Source of the DNA: Streptacidiphilus jiangxiensis
Lineage (GTDB): Bacteria; Actinomycetota; Actinomycetes; Streptomycetales; Streptomycetaceae
DNA: 64,000 bases
Assembly: GCF_900109465.1 (NCBI RefSeq)
Contig: NZ_FOAZ01000007.1
Location: forward strand, 286,840 to 350,839
Reading direction: 5' to 3'
This document shows positions 53,991 through 63,032 of this stretch, piece by piece. Within the stretch, counting starts at the first letter, position 1. Each line of letters begins with the position of its first letter. Under the pieces are notes generated by a model. That model was not told the origin of the DNA. It saw nothing but the letters and a program-made list of their open reading frames with translations, and made no database searches. Position numbers and translations under genes: made by a program.

Positions 53991-54133
53991 GCCGAGCTCG
54001 ACAAGGGCTCGCTCGACGCGGGGCTCGAGGGAGCACTTGGTTTCATGACGAGAGTGCCCTCCGCAACCGCCACCGGCCCGCCACGGATTGCCCTCTTGGC
54101 TCACCTGACGGTTCGCGCCGAGGCGGCCGTTTG

Positions 54134-54634
54134 TCAGTAGTGCCAGCGGAAGTATCCGTTGACGTCGGAGCAGGTGATGGGAGTGCCACCGGAGTCGACG
54201 GTGGTCACGCCGTCGTCGGCGTGAGGACAGAACTCGCCGGCATGGTAGTAGCGGCCGCTCGGTGACAGGAGGACCGGGTAGCCGTTGCTCGCCGTGGTTC
54301 CGCTGCTGTCCGATGCGCTCGTGCTCGCAGCGGTGGCGCTCGCGGCGGACACGGTGGGAGACGGCTTGGGGGTGGGCTTCGCCGGTTTCTTGCTGAGGGT
54401 CGGGCGCGGGGCCGCTGTGACCGTGACGGTAGTGTGCACCGTCGCGGTCACCGTGACTGTGACGGTGGGGGTGGGCTGCTTGTAGCCGGTCACGGCCTGA
54501 CCGAGACCCTGGCCTGTGCCGACCAGGAACGACGGGATGAAGATCGCTGCGGCTGCCCCTGTCGCGATCTTCTTCGGACGGGTGAGCCTGTCCCAGCGAG
54601 TGCGCAGGTCGGGCTTGGCCGGAGTCTGGATCAA
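54134..54634 (-). CDS. single-pass membrane protein with Thr/Val-rich stalk
   Basis: 166 residues from TTG 54634, with AAAGGG upstream. A basic cytoplasmic start (TRWDRLTRPKKI), one helix (ATGAAAAIFIPSFLVGTGQG), a stalk rich in Thr-Val and Ala-Ser, and a small outside domain at the end: YPVLLSPSGRYYHAGEFC, PHADDGVTTVDSGGTPITC, then a WHY end. The two Cys probably pair. Similar small Cys domains with GEYC..GVTT..GxPLTC occur in Streptomyces surface proteins; the role is unknown. Confidence 0.65.
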   Translation of the reverse strand: MIQTPAKPDLRTRWDRLTRPKKIATGAAAAIFIPSFLVGTGQGLGQAVTGYKQPTPTVTVTVTATVHTTVTVTAAPRPTLSKKPAKPTPKPSPTVSAASATAASTSASDSSGTTASNGYPVLLSPSGRYYHAGEFCPHADDGVTTVDSGGTPITCSDVNGYFRWHY

Positions 54635-54936
54635 GGAGAAGCGCCCTTTCGATGATCTTTCAGTGGGCGCACAGGCTACAGCGGATGATCACCGTTTGAA
54701 TACACAATCAACATGGATCGGAGTGGGTCGATCCGTGTTGATGGATCCACGCAGGTCGTCCAAGTCGTCCTACCTGAGTGGCGGGCAAGTTGATCCTGCG
54801 CAAGCCGACCGTGTGGCGAAGCTGGTAAACCAGATGTCGGACGGCCGCTGGCCCGGGGCGCTGTGGCGACTGTGAACCCCACCTGACCCGGCTTCCTGGT
54901 GATCGGGCTCCGCGCCGGATCGGATTGCTGGCCCAG
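54635..54936. other. 302-bp gap with a short coding-like 3' fragment
   Basis: A plus frame ending near 54875 reads LSGGQVDPAQADRVAKLVNQ, MSDGRWPGALWRL and looks like a gene end, but has no start or ribosome binding site. Otherwise nothing is seen. Confidence 0.3.
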
Positions 54937-55200
54937 TCAGGGCTGGCTGGGCTTGACTCCCACAGCTGCCAGGCCGTGCCAGCGCGGCAGCTGGTCAGCT
55001 CCTGCGCGGTCGGGATGCCAGTCGGGGATGGGCACGAGCCCCGGAGCGCACACCTCCCAGCCGGACAGCATCGCGGCGATCTCGTAGCGGCTGCGCAGGT
55101 GGATCGGGGTGACGATCTCCGAGTAGCAGCGGGCCGCCTCGAACGTCCCCGGCGGCTGATGAGGATCAGCGAAAACTGGACTGGCATGCTCGCCGTTCGC
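54937..55200 (-). pseudogene. SAM-dependent methyltransferase, C-terminal fragment (SAV2177/DUF574 type)
   Basis: The minus frame ending at TGA 54937 reads FEAARCYSEIVTPIHLRSRY, EIAAMLSGWEVCAPGLVPIP. The pattern of a helix, P-xxLRSR-EI, then W/F-E-L-xxPGLVxVPxWxPD is the conserved C-terminal end of the DUF574 methyltransferases common in Streptomyces. The SAM-binding half is absent. The break is near 55160-55200. Confidence 0.6.
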
Positions 55201-55315
55201 CACATGGTTGAACGCGACTCGAAGATTTTGTCCGGGCGATGTAGAGAACCGCGTGATGGCTCCGTTGATGGAGCGAGTGCGCCACACTGGGCGCGCTGAC
55301 GATCAAGGAGAGCAG

Positions 55316-55510
55316 ATGCCCAGGTTCCTGCTGCTGGTCAACCACGACGGTGGTGTGTTCGAGGAGCCGATGGACGGCTGGGCGCCCGGCGACATCGCAG
55401 CGCACTTCGACTACTACTACGCGGTCCTGACGAAGGAACTGGCCGCGAGCGGTGAGATGGTGCGGTTCACCCCACTGGCTGATCCGCGGCTGGCCAGGAT
55501 CGTCCGCGCC
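55316..55510 (+). pseudogene. YCII-related protein, truncated
   Basis: ATG 55316 with AAGGAG upstream opens PRFLLLVNHDGGVFEEPMD, GWAPGDIAAHFDYYYAVLTK, ELAASGEMV, as in YCII/DGPF-domain proteins. After about 63 residues the frame runs into the end of the opposite-strand membrane gene and loses the family pattern, so the C-terminal half is missing. The start signals look intact. Confidence 0.6.
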
Positions 55511-55805
55511 TCAGGGCTTTCCAGGCGTGCCAGCAGCGGGCGCCTGCCCACAACGGCGCCCCAAGGGGGGCCAGCGCGATCCGGATCCACCATTCTTCCG
55601 GCTCGTTCCGCCGCCACATGCGTGCCCCCGTCACCGCTGCTGCCAGCACCCAGGCCGCGAGGAGGACCTGCGGAATGCGGTTGTCCGGCCACACGCCGCT
55701 CAGCACGGACAGCGCGATGATGCCGCACCAGGAAAGCAGCATCCCGACCCACGGCCCGAAGAAGATCAGCGCGAGACCCCGGGTCTGCTTTTTGTCAAAG
55801 CCCAC
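55467..55805 (-). CDS. small membrane protein, three helices
   Basis: 112 residues from GTG 55805. Hydrophobic segments: LALIFFGPWVGMLLSWCGII, IPQVLLAAWVLAAAVTGARM and IALAPLGAPLWAGARCW. Its last codons overlap the truncated YCII gene on the other strand, so its own C-terminus (RRGRSWPAADQPVG) may also be altered by the same rearrangement. Family not recognised. Confidence 0.5.
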   Translation of the reverse strand: MGFDKKQTRGLALIFFGPWVGMLLSWCGIIALSVLSGVWPDNRIPQVLLAAWVLAAAVTGARMWRRNEPEEWWIRIALAPLGAPLWAGARCWHAWKALRRGRSWPAADQPVG

Positions 55806-55848
55806 AGGCGATGGTCCCACGGCCGCTCCGACGTGCCCAGAGCCGCGC

Positions 55849-55978
55849 GCGGCAGCTGACGGATCCCCACGAAACGGGCAACAATCTTCTGGCTCACTGC
55901 GGGCGGCGCTACCACGTCGAGCTCGACCCGGTGTTCGTCGCCCACGCGCGCGGCAACCACTGGGCCGTTCAGAGCTGA
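55849..55978 (+). pseudogene. short 3' gene fragment
   Basis: The plus frame ending at TGA 55978 reads LAHCGRRYHVELDPVFVAHA, RGNHWAVQS with coding-like bias but no start. It overlaps the end of the SUKH-like gene by 10 bases. It is probably another relic; the family is not recognised. Confidence 0.3.
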
Positions 55979-56466
55979 CTGTTGATTTGTCGCGAGATCC
56001 CTTCGAAGAACTCCTGCAGGCTGTCCGCGGCGAGGTCGAACTGGTCGAACCACGAGGCGGTCGTCGACTTCCAGACCCGCCCTGAGTCTCCCAGCGCGAA
56101 CAGATGGCCGCCGCCGTCGCTGGCGAAGACCACGGCGGGCTCTTCGCCGTCGATCTGGACAGCGCCGTACTCGCGGAAGTGGTCCGCAACCAGCGATGCC
56201 GGATGCACGAAGCAGCCGTTCTCCAGATCGGGGAAGGAGACCTCGCTGATCACCCAGTACATCGTGGTCAGGTCCGAAGGGATCGGAGTTAGCTCTACCA
56301 GCGCATCTGCCGCGTCGTGGCTCTCCTGCGTTGCGAGTACGACAGTGCTGTCGCCAGGCTCGAAGCCGTGCTGTGCATGGAACGACTGCGCCAGCTTCGC
56401 GACCGACGCAGCCGCTTGCCCACACCAGTCACGGAGCCACTCGGCATCCAGTCGTTCGTCAGCCAC
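55969..56466 (-). CDS. SUKH-like immunity-type protein
   Basis: 165 residues from ATG 56466. Blocks: WLRDWCGQAAASVAKLAQSF, YWVISEVSFPDLENGCFVHP, then IDGEEPAVVFASDGGGHLFA and WFDQFDLAADSLQEFFEGI. The late part, with FASDGGG and a helix after a Trp-rich strand, is typical of SUKH-type immunity proteins. No ribosome binding site is obvious. No toxin lies nearby. Confidence 0.6.
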   Translation of the reverse strand: MADERLDAEWLRDWCGQAAASVAKLAQSFHAQHGFEPGDSTVVLATQESHDAADALVELTPIPSDLTTMYWVISEVSFPDLENGCFVHPASLVADHFREYGAVQIDGEEPAVVFASDGGGHLFALGDSGRVWKSTTASWFDQFDLAADSLQEFFEGISRQINSQL

Positions 56467-56628
56467 GATCAGTCCTTCGTCTCCGCCAGGGACCCGTCCT
56501 CGCGGGTCCGGAAGAACCTACAAGGGTTCCCGGACTTTCGGGCAGAGCCAAAATGGCTCTGACCGCGATTCGTGATCTCCGCGCTCCAGCCCTGCCTATT
56601 CGTCAGCAGTTGGATATCGGGACTGGCC

Positions 56629-58050
56629 TCATTCCTGACGTGCGGTATTCGGGGCTGGCCATGGGTCGTTGCCGATGTGGTCGGCGCCGGGGGTGAGGGC
56701 TTGCTCCCCGTTCATTCGCAGGTGCCGGGCCTCCTCCCGCTGGGCGTTCACGTCTGGGATGGCGGCGATGGCTTCGGTGAAGCGGTTCTGGCGGATGAGC
56801 AGTTCGGCCAGGGCGGTTGCGGCCCTTGTGCCGGGCAGGGAGCGCAGGAGGGCGATGGCCTCCTCGACGCGCGCCTCCTGGGCGAGCAGCCACGCGATGG
56901 TCAGCTCGCGGTCGTCCACCTCGCCGGCCGGTAGGGCCTCGATCTCCGCGATCGCTTCCCGGGCGCGTCCGGACTCTCCCATCAGCCACCACCGGTTGGA
57001 GCGAAGCCAGTACGCCTCGTTCTCCGCGAGGAACTCGGGGCTGCGTCCTTCTGTGAGTCCGATCGCCTTGCTGTGCTGGCCGTGATCGGCAAGGAGGATC
57101 AGGGCCCCTTGGAGGAGGTTCCCGTCGTAGAGGTCGTCGAACGTGTGCTCCACCGCCTTGATGGCGTCGTCGAACCTCCCCTGGCGGATGAGCAGTTCCA
57201 TCAGCGTGTTCTCATGCCAGCCCGGATTCCCGGCGGCAATGAGATCGCGCAGATAGGTCTCTGCCTTATCGGCCTGTTCTGCGCTTTCCAACGCCCTCAC
57301 GTACGGAACCACGGCACCGTACCTCTGGGTGTCGGCGAGCTCGCGCAGCTCCTCGATCCGCTCGTGGCGGGCCAACAACTCCGCATAGAATTGCACGTTG
57401 TTCTGCGGCCCGTACCGGCGTTCGGCCACGTCCGCACCGAGTAGCCGGATCGCCTCGTCCACGCGGCCGGACCGTTCCAGAACCCGGGCCTGCGCCGGCA
57501 AGACGTCCCACAGATCGCGGACGCCGGACTGCTCCGGATCGCGCCGGAACTCCTCGGCAATCGGGGCCAGCAGCTCCAGCACCCGCTCGTCGCACCCCTG
57601 GCCTTGGGTCATTTCCACCAGGGCCGCCAGCACCCGTCCGCTGCGCAGGTGCGGGCCGAGTGCGCCGATCGCCTCCTGCACCCGCCCGGCCCGGGCCAGC
57701 ACCACGGCATAGTCCCGCGACGCGCCGACCGCGTTCTCCTGCGGCCCCTCGGGGCGCGCCAGCTCCAGCGCCCGGTCGACGCGGCCCCACCGCACCAGCA
57801 CGTCCGCCCCCACCCGTACCGCCGGCTGCCAACGGGTAGCCGCGAACGGCTCCACCACCGCCCAGGCCCGCCCGAAGTCCCCGGCCGCGCACAGCCCCCG
57901 CGCCGCACCCGCAGCGCAGAACCAGTCCTCACGCTCCCGCGCCGCCTGGACCAAAGCCTCCAGGCCACCGCGGTCGCGGATCTCGTCCACGAGCCGCGGC
58001 AGCACGCCGCCAAGGGTGCCGACCTGCCATTGAAGATCGTCCACATTCAC
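56629..58050 (-). CDS. TPR-like helical repeat protein
   Basis: 473 residues from GTG 58050. Nearly the whole length is Ala/Leu/Arg-rich helix pairs of about 34 residues. Repeated blocks of the type ELLIRQGRFDDAIKAVEH, ARAGRVQEAIGAL, LERSGRVDEAIRLLGADV and LLIRQNRFTEAIAAI match the TPR/SEL consensus (xxxGRxxEAI). Such solenoids bind peptides. Here it lies among immunity-like and HEAT-repeat genes and may be part of a defence or signalling module, which is inference. Confidence 0.8.
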   Translation of the reverse strand: MNVDDLQWQVGTLGGVLPRLVDEIRDRGGLEALVQAAREREDWFCAAGAARGLCAAGDFGRAWAVVEPFAATRWQPAVRVGADVLVRWGRVDRALELARPEGPQENAVGASRDYAVVLARAGRVQEAIGALGPHLRSGRVLAALVEMTQGQGCDERVLELLAPIAEEFRRDPEQSGVRDLWDVLPAQARVLERSGRVDEAIRLLGADVAERRYGPQNNVQFYAELLARHERIEELRELADTQRYGAVVPYVRALESAEQADKAETYLRDLIAAGNPGWHENTLMELLIRQGRFDDAIKAVEHTFDDLYDGNLLQGALILLADHGQHSKAIGLTEGRSPEFLAENEAYWLRSNRWWLMGESGRAREAIAEIEALPAGEVDDRELTIAWLLAQEARVEEAIALLRSLPGTRAATALAELLIRQNRFTEAIAAIPDVNAQREEARHLRMNGEQALTPGADHIGNDPWPAPNTARQE

Positions 58051-58413
58051 GGGGACACCCTAGGAGCAGCAACCGACACCACTCGCGACCTCGTCGGGTC
58101 GGCCCGCCGGGCCCGCTCCAGAAGCGTTCACACAGGTCCGGTTTGGAAGGAGTTCACCGGCCGTGCGGCGACCCGAAGGCTCTGTGAACTGTGAACGAAC
58201 GTAGCGGGCATGATCGTCACGCGCCCAGGCGACACGTGACGAACAACTCGAAGGAGGTAGAACCGCCAGTGGGGAGGCGGCCGCGTTCCAGGCCGTCCCG
58301 CTCCTGCCAGGGCGCCGCCGGCACGGTGGTGCCAGGCAGTTCCCGTGCTCGAACGCCATCCACGTCCAACTGCCCTCCGCCCTCGATATTTGGCGAGGTG
58401 GCATACTGCGCGC
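58051..58413. other. 363-bp divergent gap with possible leaderless promoter
   Basis: It separates the leftward TPR gene from the rightward HEAT gene. CATACT (58402-58407) is a possible -10 element only 6 bases before GTG 58414; together with the lack of a ribosome binding site this suggests a leaderless transcript. GAGG and AAGGAGG at 58248-58256 are not followed by a convincing gene. Confidence 0.35.
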
Positions 58414-59934
58414 GTGGTGGAGAACACAAGCACAGCTGAGATCACCGGTGCGCGAGTATTGGAGTCCCTTCTGGAGGCTCTCGCCGCGTGGCCGGACCTC
58501 GGGAGCAGGGCGCGCGTCAGCATCGAGCAGTGGAGCAGTCTGACTGCGGACGAAGCGAGGGCTTACCAGGATGTCAGCATCTCCGCCGTCCGCAGCGTTG
58601 CCGGCGGAGGGGCGGCTTCTGACCTGATCCGTACCCTCGGGAGGCTGCGCTACGAGCCGTCCGTCCCGACATTGATCGCGCTGTGGGAGCAGTGCCCGGT
58701 CCATCCGATCGCGGTGGCTGCTGCCCATGCACTGTTCGAGATCGGGACCGTCGAGGCCCGCGACGCGTTGCGGAAGGGCATCCACGACCACGAGCACCTC
58801 GGCCGGTTCATGGCCCTGAAGGTCATGTTCACGGACGAGGGGACGGCCTGGGACAACGTCAGCCACCTGTTCGCCCCCGAGTGCCTGACTGCCTCACCCG
58901 GGCAGATCGCTGCCGCCGAAGCTCTCAGCCTCCTGTCACCACGAATGCTCCGCGCGTCCGGTCCCGAATGGCACTCCGCCGATCTCCGCGACCTCGTGTC
59001 CCGGGATCGCCGCTGGCTTGACCTCTGCGTCGGCCTCCGCGACCACGAAGACCTGGGCGGGCAGGCCCGCCAGGTGCTCAAGTACGCCGATCCTGCTGTC
59101 ACTGGCCCGGCGCTGGACGCAGCCGGAGCGGCGCGTTCGACGCAGCCTCGACCTGTACGCCGGCAGTGGTGGCAGGCGGGGGATCTCGTTGCACGCTATG
59201 CGAACGGGGACCACCAGGGCGTTTGGCGCGAGCTCGGCACTGTCGAACACCTGGACGGCCCGCAGCGCGCCGAGGCCGAGCAGGTGGCCGCCATGACCAT
59301 GGAGCGTGTCCGACGGAACGCCCACAACCTCACCGCCGCCCTCATAGCCCGCGGCTGGCCGGTCACCCTGGACCAGGCCCTGCCGGGACCTGCTTCGGAC
59401 GTCGAAGAGCACCTGAGGCACCTGGAACAGATCACAGGCACCCCGGCGCCACCGGCCCTGGCCGCCTACTGGCGCATCGTCGGAACAATCGACCTCGTCC
59501 CGCGGGACGCGTGGAACGCCCCCTTCCCGCCCGGCGTGCCGGAACAACTTGCCGTCGCCGACCCGCTGGAGGTCCTGGACCTCCCCACCGCGTGGTTCTC
59601 GGTCGACGAGTGGCAGGACGAGTCCGCAGACCTGCACCCGGAAATCGCCGGCCCGCTGGAACTGATGATCGCGGCCGACTATCTCCACAAGGCGAACATC
59701 AGCGGCGGGGCCCCGTACTCCGTCTGGCTTCCGTACACAGGCGCCGATCCGCTCGTCCGTGAGGAGGAACACTTCCTGAGCTTCACCGACTACTTGCGGC
59801 GAGCGTTCGCGGGCAAGGGCTTCCTCCGGCTCGACCGCCAGGACGAATGGCTGGCACACGGCCTCACCCGCGACCACCTGGCCGGGCTGACCGGCTGGCT
59901 GGCGAGCGTCGAATACGAGCACACCGACTTCTGA
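58414..59934 (+). CDS. HEAT-repeat protein with SMI1-like C-terminal part
   Basis: 506 residues from GTG 58414. Residues ~1-300 are helical HEAT-type repeats, for example LGRLRYEPSVPTLIALWEQ and AVAAAHALFEIGTVEARDAL. The C-terminal part starting LEQITGTPAPPALAAYWRIV, then LPTAWFSVDEWQDESADLH and FLSFTDYLRRAFAGKGF follows the SMI1/SUKH order: a helix with P-PxxLxxxxxxxG, Trp strands and a final FxxYLRxAFxxGGFP helix. The combination may link sensing by HEAT repeats to an immunity-like domain. Confidence 0.7.
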   Translation: MVENTSTAEITGARVLESLLEALAAWPDLGSRARVSIEQWSSLTADEARAYQDVSISAVRSVAGGGAASDLIRTLGRLRYEPSVPTLIALWEQCPVHPIAVAAAHALFEIGTVEARDALRKGIHDHEHLGRFMALKVMFTDEGTAWDNVSHLFAPECLTASPGQIAAAEALSLLSPRMLRASGPEWHSADLRDLVSRDRRWLDLCVGLRDHEDLGGQARQVLKYADPAVTGPALDAAGAARSTQPRPVRRQWWQAGDLVARYANGDHQGVWRELGTVEHLDGPQRAEAEQVAAMTMERVRRNAHNLTAALIARGWPVTLDQALPGPASDVEEHLRHLEQITGTPAPPALAAYWRIVGTIDLVPRDAWNAPFPPGVPEQLAVADPLEVLDLPTAWFSVDEWQDESADLHPEIAGPLELMIAADYLHKANISGGAPYSVWLPYTGADPLVREEEHFLSFTDYLRRAFAGKGFLRLDRQDEWLAHGLTRDHLAGLTGWLASVEYEHTDF

Positions 59935-60440
59935 CCAGAACCAGGCTCAGCCTGCGCGGTTCATCACGGTGTTCCTCCAGGCGCCCCGCCGACCTGGCCT
60001 CAGATCCTCGCGTCCACTCGCAGCAGGCCGGGTCTGGCGCGAGATGACTGACGAGCCCCGTTCACGAACTGCCGACCTGAACAGAAGAACGTGGGCCTCG
60101 ACCTTCAGACCGGGTGGGCTACCCCGTGGGCTGCCCCGTGAGGTAGGCCGTGGGTTGCCCCGTGGGCTGCGCTTCGGGCCCGCATCACGGCGCAGTCTTG
60201 CTGATCAGGGCCGCTGGTGACCGAGGTTCAGGCGCTGACGTCCCCCTCTGAGCGCCCTGCGCCTGCCCGACCTTGGGGAGTGAGCGGGTAGGGAGGGCAG
60301 GGGCGGGGCGGCCTGAGAGGATATTCTGAACCGGTATGCCTGATTCTGGTGTGGCTCGGAATGAGGTGCTGTCAGGGCGAGCGCGCCGTCCTTTCGCGGC
60401 TTCGATAGTCCCGGACGAGGATGGGTCAGCACTGTGATCT
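59935..60440. other. 506-bp gap with short imperfect tandem repeats
   Basis: No gene is supported. From about 60115 to 60170 units close to CCCCGTGGGCTG occur several times with slight changes. A leftward frame at 60185-60454 lacks a ribosome binding site and family signature. Confidence 0.4.
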
Positions 60441-61475
60441 ATGGTCACGGCCATGACCAGGACGACGCCGCCCCGACCGCTGGATGTCGAAGGGCTCTTC
60501 CCGAAGCTGGCCGGCTACCGTGGCGTCACGACTCGGCTACACCCGCGGGCCGGGAGCCCGGACCGGTCGGTCAGCTCGATCGGCGGCCCGCTGCTCTGGC
60601 CCGTGGACGAACCGTGGCCGATGTGCACCGAGCCGCACCGACGAGGGCGCGGGTACCGGATCGCGGACATCCGCCACCGGCGGCAGTTGCTCGCACAGGC
60701 CTGGGCCCGCGACGTGGCCCCGGGCCCGACGGACGAGGAACGGGTTCTGCTCAAGGAGTTGGAGCGAAAGCACCGCGTGCCCGACCTCGCGGACACCCAC
60801 CCGGTCCCGCTGATCGGCCTGGTTCAGCTGTATCAGCGGGACGTGCCGGGCCTCCCGGCCGGACCGGAGTGCTGCGATCTGCTGCAAGTGCTCTGGTGCC
60901 CGTTCGAGGCCCATGGTCCGAGCGGTTACGGCCTCGCCCTGCACATGATCTGGCGTCGATCCGACCAGGTCCGCGAGCCGCTGGGCGCCGCACCGGAGCC
61001 GCTGCTGGTCGGCTTCGAGGGCGCGGTGCCCGAGCCGTGCGTGCTGCACCCCGAGCAGGTGACCACCTATCCCTACGTCGGGACGCTGCCCGCGCGCCTG
61101 CAGTCCAAGATCGACGCCTGGGAGGAGAAGCAGGAGCGAAAGGCGGACAAGGACCCGGACGCCGACGTGCTCACTTATCAGCACGACCTGTCGATCCCGC
61201 CCGGCTACCGTGTCGGTGGCTTCGCTTCCTGGCACAGCACCGACCCGCATGCCATGACCTGCTCGGTCTGCGGCGCGCCCATGGCCTTGCTGATGACCTT
61301 GGACAGCGGGGAATGGGACGGCTGCATCAGCTGGATGCCGGTCGAGGACGGTCGCCTCCCCGAGCACCTACGGTACCCCCGCCCCGCCCAGCTGGCCTTC
61401 GGCCGGTACGGGCTGCTGAACGTCTTCAGCTGCCCCGCGAGGCCGGAGCATCCGCACCGGTGGAGCATCCAGTAG
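60441..61475 (+). CDS. DUF1963-like (YwqG-type) protein
   Basis: 344 residues from ATG 60441 (ATG 60453 is also possible; neither has a ribosome binding site). Features are SSIGGPLLWPVDEPWPMC near residue 50, HPVPLIGLVQLYQRDVPGLP near 115, a QVLWCPFEAHG strand and, near the end, GGFASWHSTDPHAMTCSVCG with a CxxC, and LLMTLDSGEWDG. GGxPxLPxxxxWP, then PLxFLxQ and LLFQIDSD-type strands are the DUF1963 pattern. Function unknown; often found in immunity or stress gene clusters. Confidence 0.6.
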   Translation: MVTAMTRTTPPRPLDVEGLFPKLAGYRGVTTRLHPRAGSPDRSVSSIGGPLLWPVDEPWPMCTEPHRRGRGYRIADIRHRRQLLAQAWARDVAPGPTDEERVLLKELERKHRVPDLADTHPVPLIGLVQLYQRDVPGLPAGPECCDLLQVLWCPFEAHGPSGYGLALHMIWRRSDQVREPLGAAPEPLLVGFEGAVPEPCVLHPEQVTTYPYVGTLPARLQSKIDAWEEKQERKADKDPDADVLTYQHDLSIPPGYRVGGFASWHSTDPHAMTCSVCGAPMALLMTLDSGEWDGCISWMPVEDGRLPEHLRYPRPAQLAFGRYGLLNVFSCPARPEHPHRWSIQ

Positions 61476-61530
61476 ACACCGGGATTCGCCCAAGAGCAGT
61501 CGTGGCGTACGGCTCGACGCGAGGAGGCGG

Positions 61531-62099
61531 CTACAGGCGGCGCTGGGTGAACGGGCCCGGTTCGGTCTGCGCAGGTCCCTCGGCGGCAGTGCGAGCGGCC
61601 ATCGGGTCGTGCCAGTTCCGCAGCAGCCCGATGGCTTCCGCGGAGGTGTGCCAGTACGCGGACCGCACTTGCTCGATCAGGCGGGTGGGGAGCCGGACCG
61701 GGACCTTCTCCGGGGAGCCGCGGTCCCGCGACCCGGGCCACCGGCCGGGCAGCATCGCCTCCGCCGGCGCCGCCGGCCAGTTCCTGTCCCAGCCGTGGGC
61801 GCTAAGTTCGGCGCGGACCTCGAGCATGATCACCGCGTCGAGACAGTCCAGCAGCTGCCCATTCTCGCGCAGCTGCGCGCGGTGCGCGTACGAGGCGACC
61901 CGGCCGTCGCCTCCCGCCTCGGCAGGCCCTCGGCGTTCCACTCCTTCGTCCGCGAGAACACGCGAGCTCGGCGTTGCTCCGCCGCGAAGAGCGGCTTGAG
62001 CTGCTTGAGCGCGTCCTTCGTGCCGAACGGCACCGGGGCGGTCACCGGCAGCATCGCCGCCGCGGTTGGCGTGGTGGTGGAGGCGTCCATGGCCGCCAT
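61531..62099 (-). pseudogene. conserved hypothetical gene interrupted by a frameshift
   Basis: The 5' part, from ATG 62099 (62102 and 62090 also possible), reads PVTAPVPFGTKDALKQLKPL, FAAEQRRARVFSRTKEWNAE. Near 61915 the good frame changes and continues as GRVASYAHRAQLRENGQLLD, then VRLPTRLIEQVRSAYWHTSA to TAG 61531. A one-base indel in the G-rich CGAGGCGGGAGGCGAC stretch would join them. The protein type is familiar from Streptomyces but its function is unknown. Sequence error is possible. Confidence 0.55.
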
Positions 62100-62425
62100 C
62101 ATCCCGCGCGCGCCGGCCCGGCCCGAACCCGGCATACCACCGATTCTGCCGGGCCGCCGGGCGTCTCATCCAGAGAGTCGTCCGGCATGTTGGCGGCTGT
62201 GGCGGACTGCGCACGATGACTTTGACGCCCAGGCAGGAAGCTGAGGCCGGCCGTCGAGGCCCGGGCGTGGGAGGGGTGGGGCTCAGGGGTGTTCGGGTAG
62301 TACCCTCGGTCGGCTCCGGTGCGGCGGCGAGCGCCAGGACGACGGCCGAGCGGTCGGCCGCCGGAGCGGGCGCGGATCCTGGGACTTGTGGGGCCCTTGG
62401 TACGGGGAAGGTCTACCGTGGCTTC

Positions 62426-62974
62426 ATGGCTTCCACGGCACTGCGGGTCGAACTGAGTCCACTCACCCTCGCCGACGAGGAGGAGTTCTGTGCGCTCGTG
62501 CGGGTGAGTGCCGAACTGCACCACCCGTGGATGCAGTTGCCCTCGACTCCGGAGGAGTTCCGGGTCTGGATGCGGCGGTTCGAGGACGGCAGCAATCTGG
62601 GGTTCTTGATCCGGGTGCGGGAGACCGGCGTGGCCGCCGGGTCGGTGAACATCAACTCGGTGATCCGGGGCCGGTACCAGGGCGCGTCCCTCGGGTACGC
62701 GGCCTTCGCCCCGTCGGCCGGCCAGGGCTACATCACCGAAGGGATCACCGCCGCCATGGGGTACGCGTTCACCGAACTGCGGCTGCACCGCCTGGAGGCG
62801 TGCATCCAGCCGGGGAACAAGGCGTCCCTGGCGGTGGTGCAGCGGCTCGGGTTCCACTTCGAGGGTGTGTCCCCCGACTACCTCTACATCGACGGACAGT
62901 GGCGCGACCACGAGCGCTGGGCAGTCACGGCACCGAAGCCGTGGACACCGGATCCGTCGCTGCCCGCGGCCTGA
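62426..62974 (+). CDS. GNAT acetyltransferase, RimJ/RimL type
   Basis: 182 residues from ATG 62426. The GNAT core is clear: GFLIRVRETGVAAGSVNINS, LGYAAFAPSAGQGYITEGIT (motif A with Q/RxxGxG/A variant GQGYITEG), LRLHRLEACIQPGNKASLAV and VQRLGFHFEGV. RimJ/RimL-like enzymes transfer acetyl from acetyl-CoA to protein N-termini or small amines. There is no ribosome binding site; TACCGT 6 bases before the start suggests a leaderless transcript. Confidence 0.85.
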   Translation: MASTALRVELSPLTLADEEEFCALVRVSAELHHPWMQLPSTPEEFRVWMRRFEDGSNLGFLIRVRETGVAAGSVNINSVIRGRYQGASLGYAAFAPSAGQGYITEGITAAMGYAFTELRLHRLEACIQPGNKASLAVVQRLGFHFEGVSPDYLYIDGQWRDHERWAVTAPKPWTPDPSLPAA

Positions 62975-63032
62975 CGGTCTGGTGCACAGGGTCGCCATTC
63001 AGGGGCTGGAGCGGGCTGTCGGTTCGTGATCG

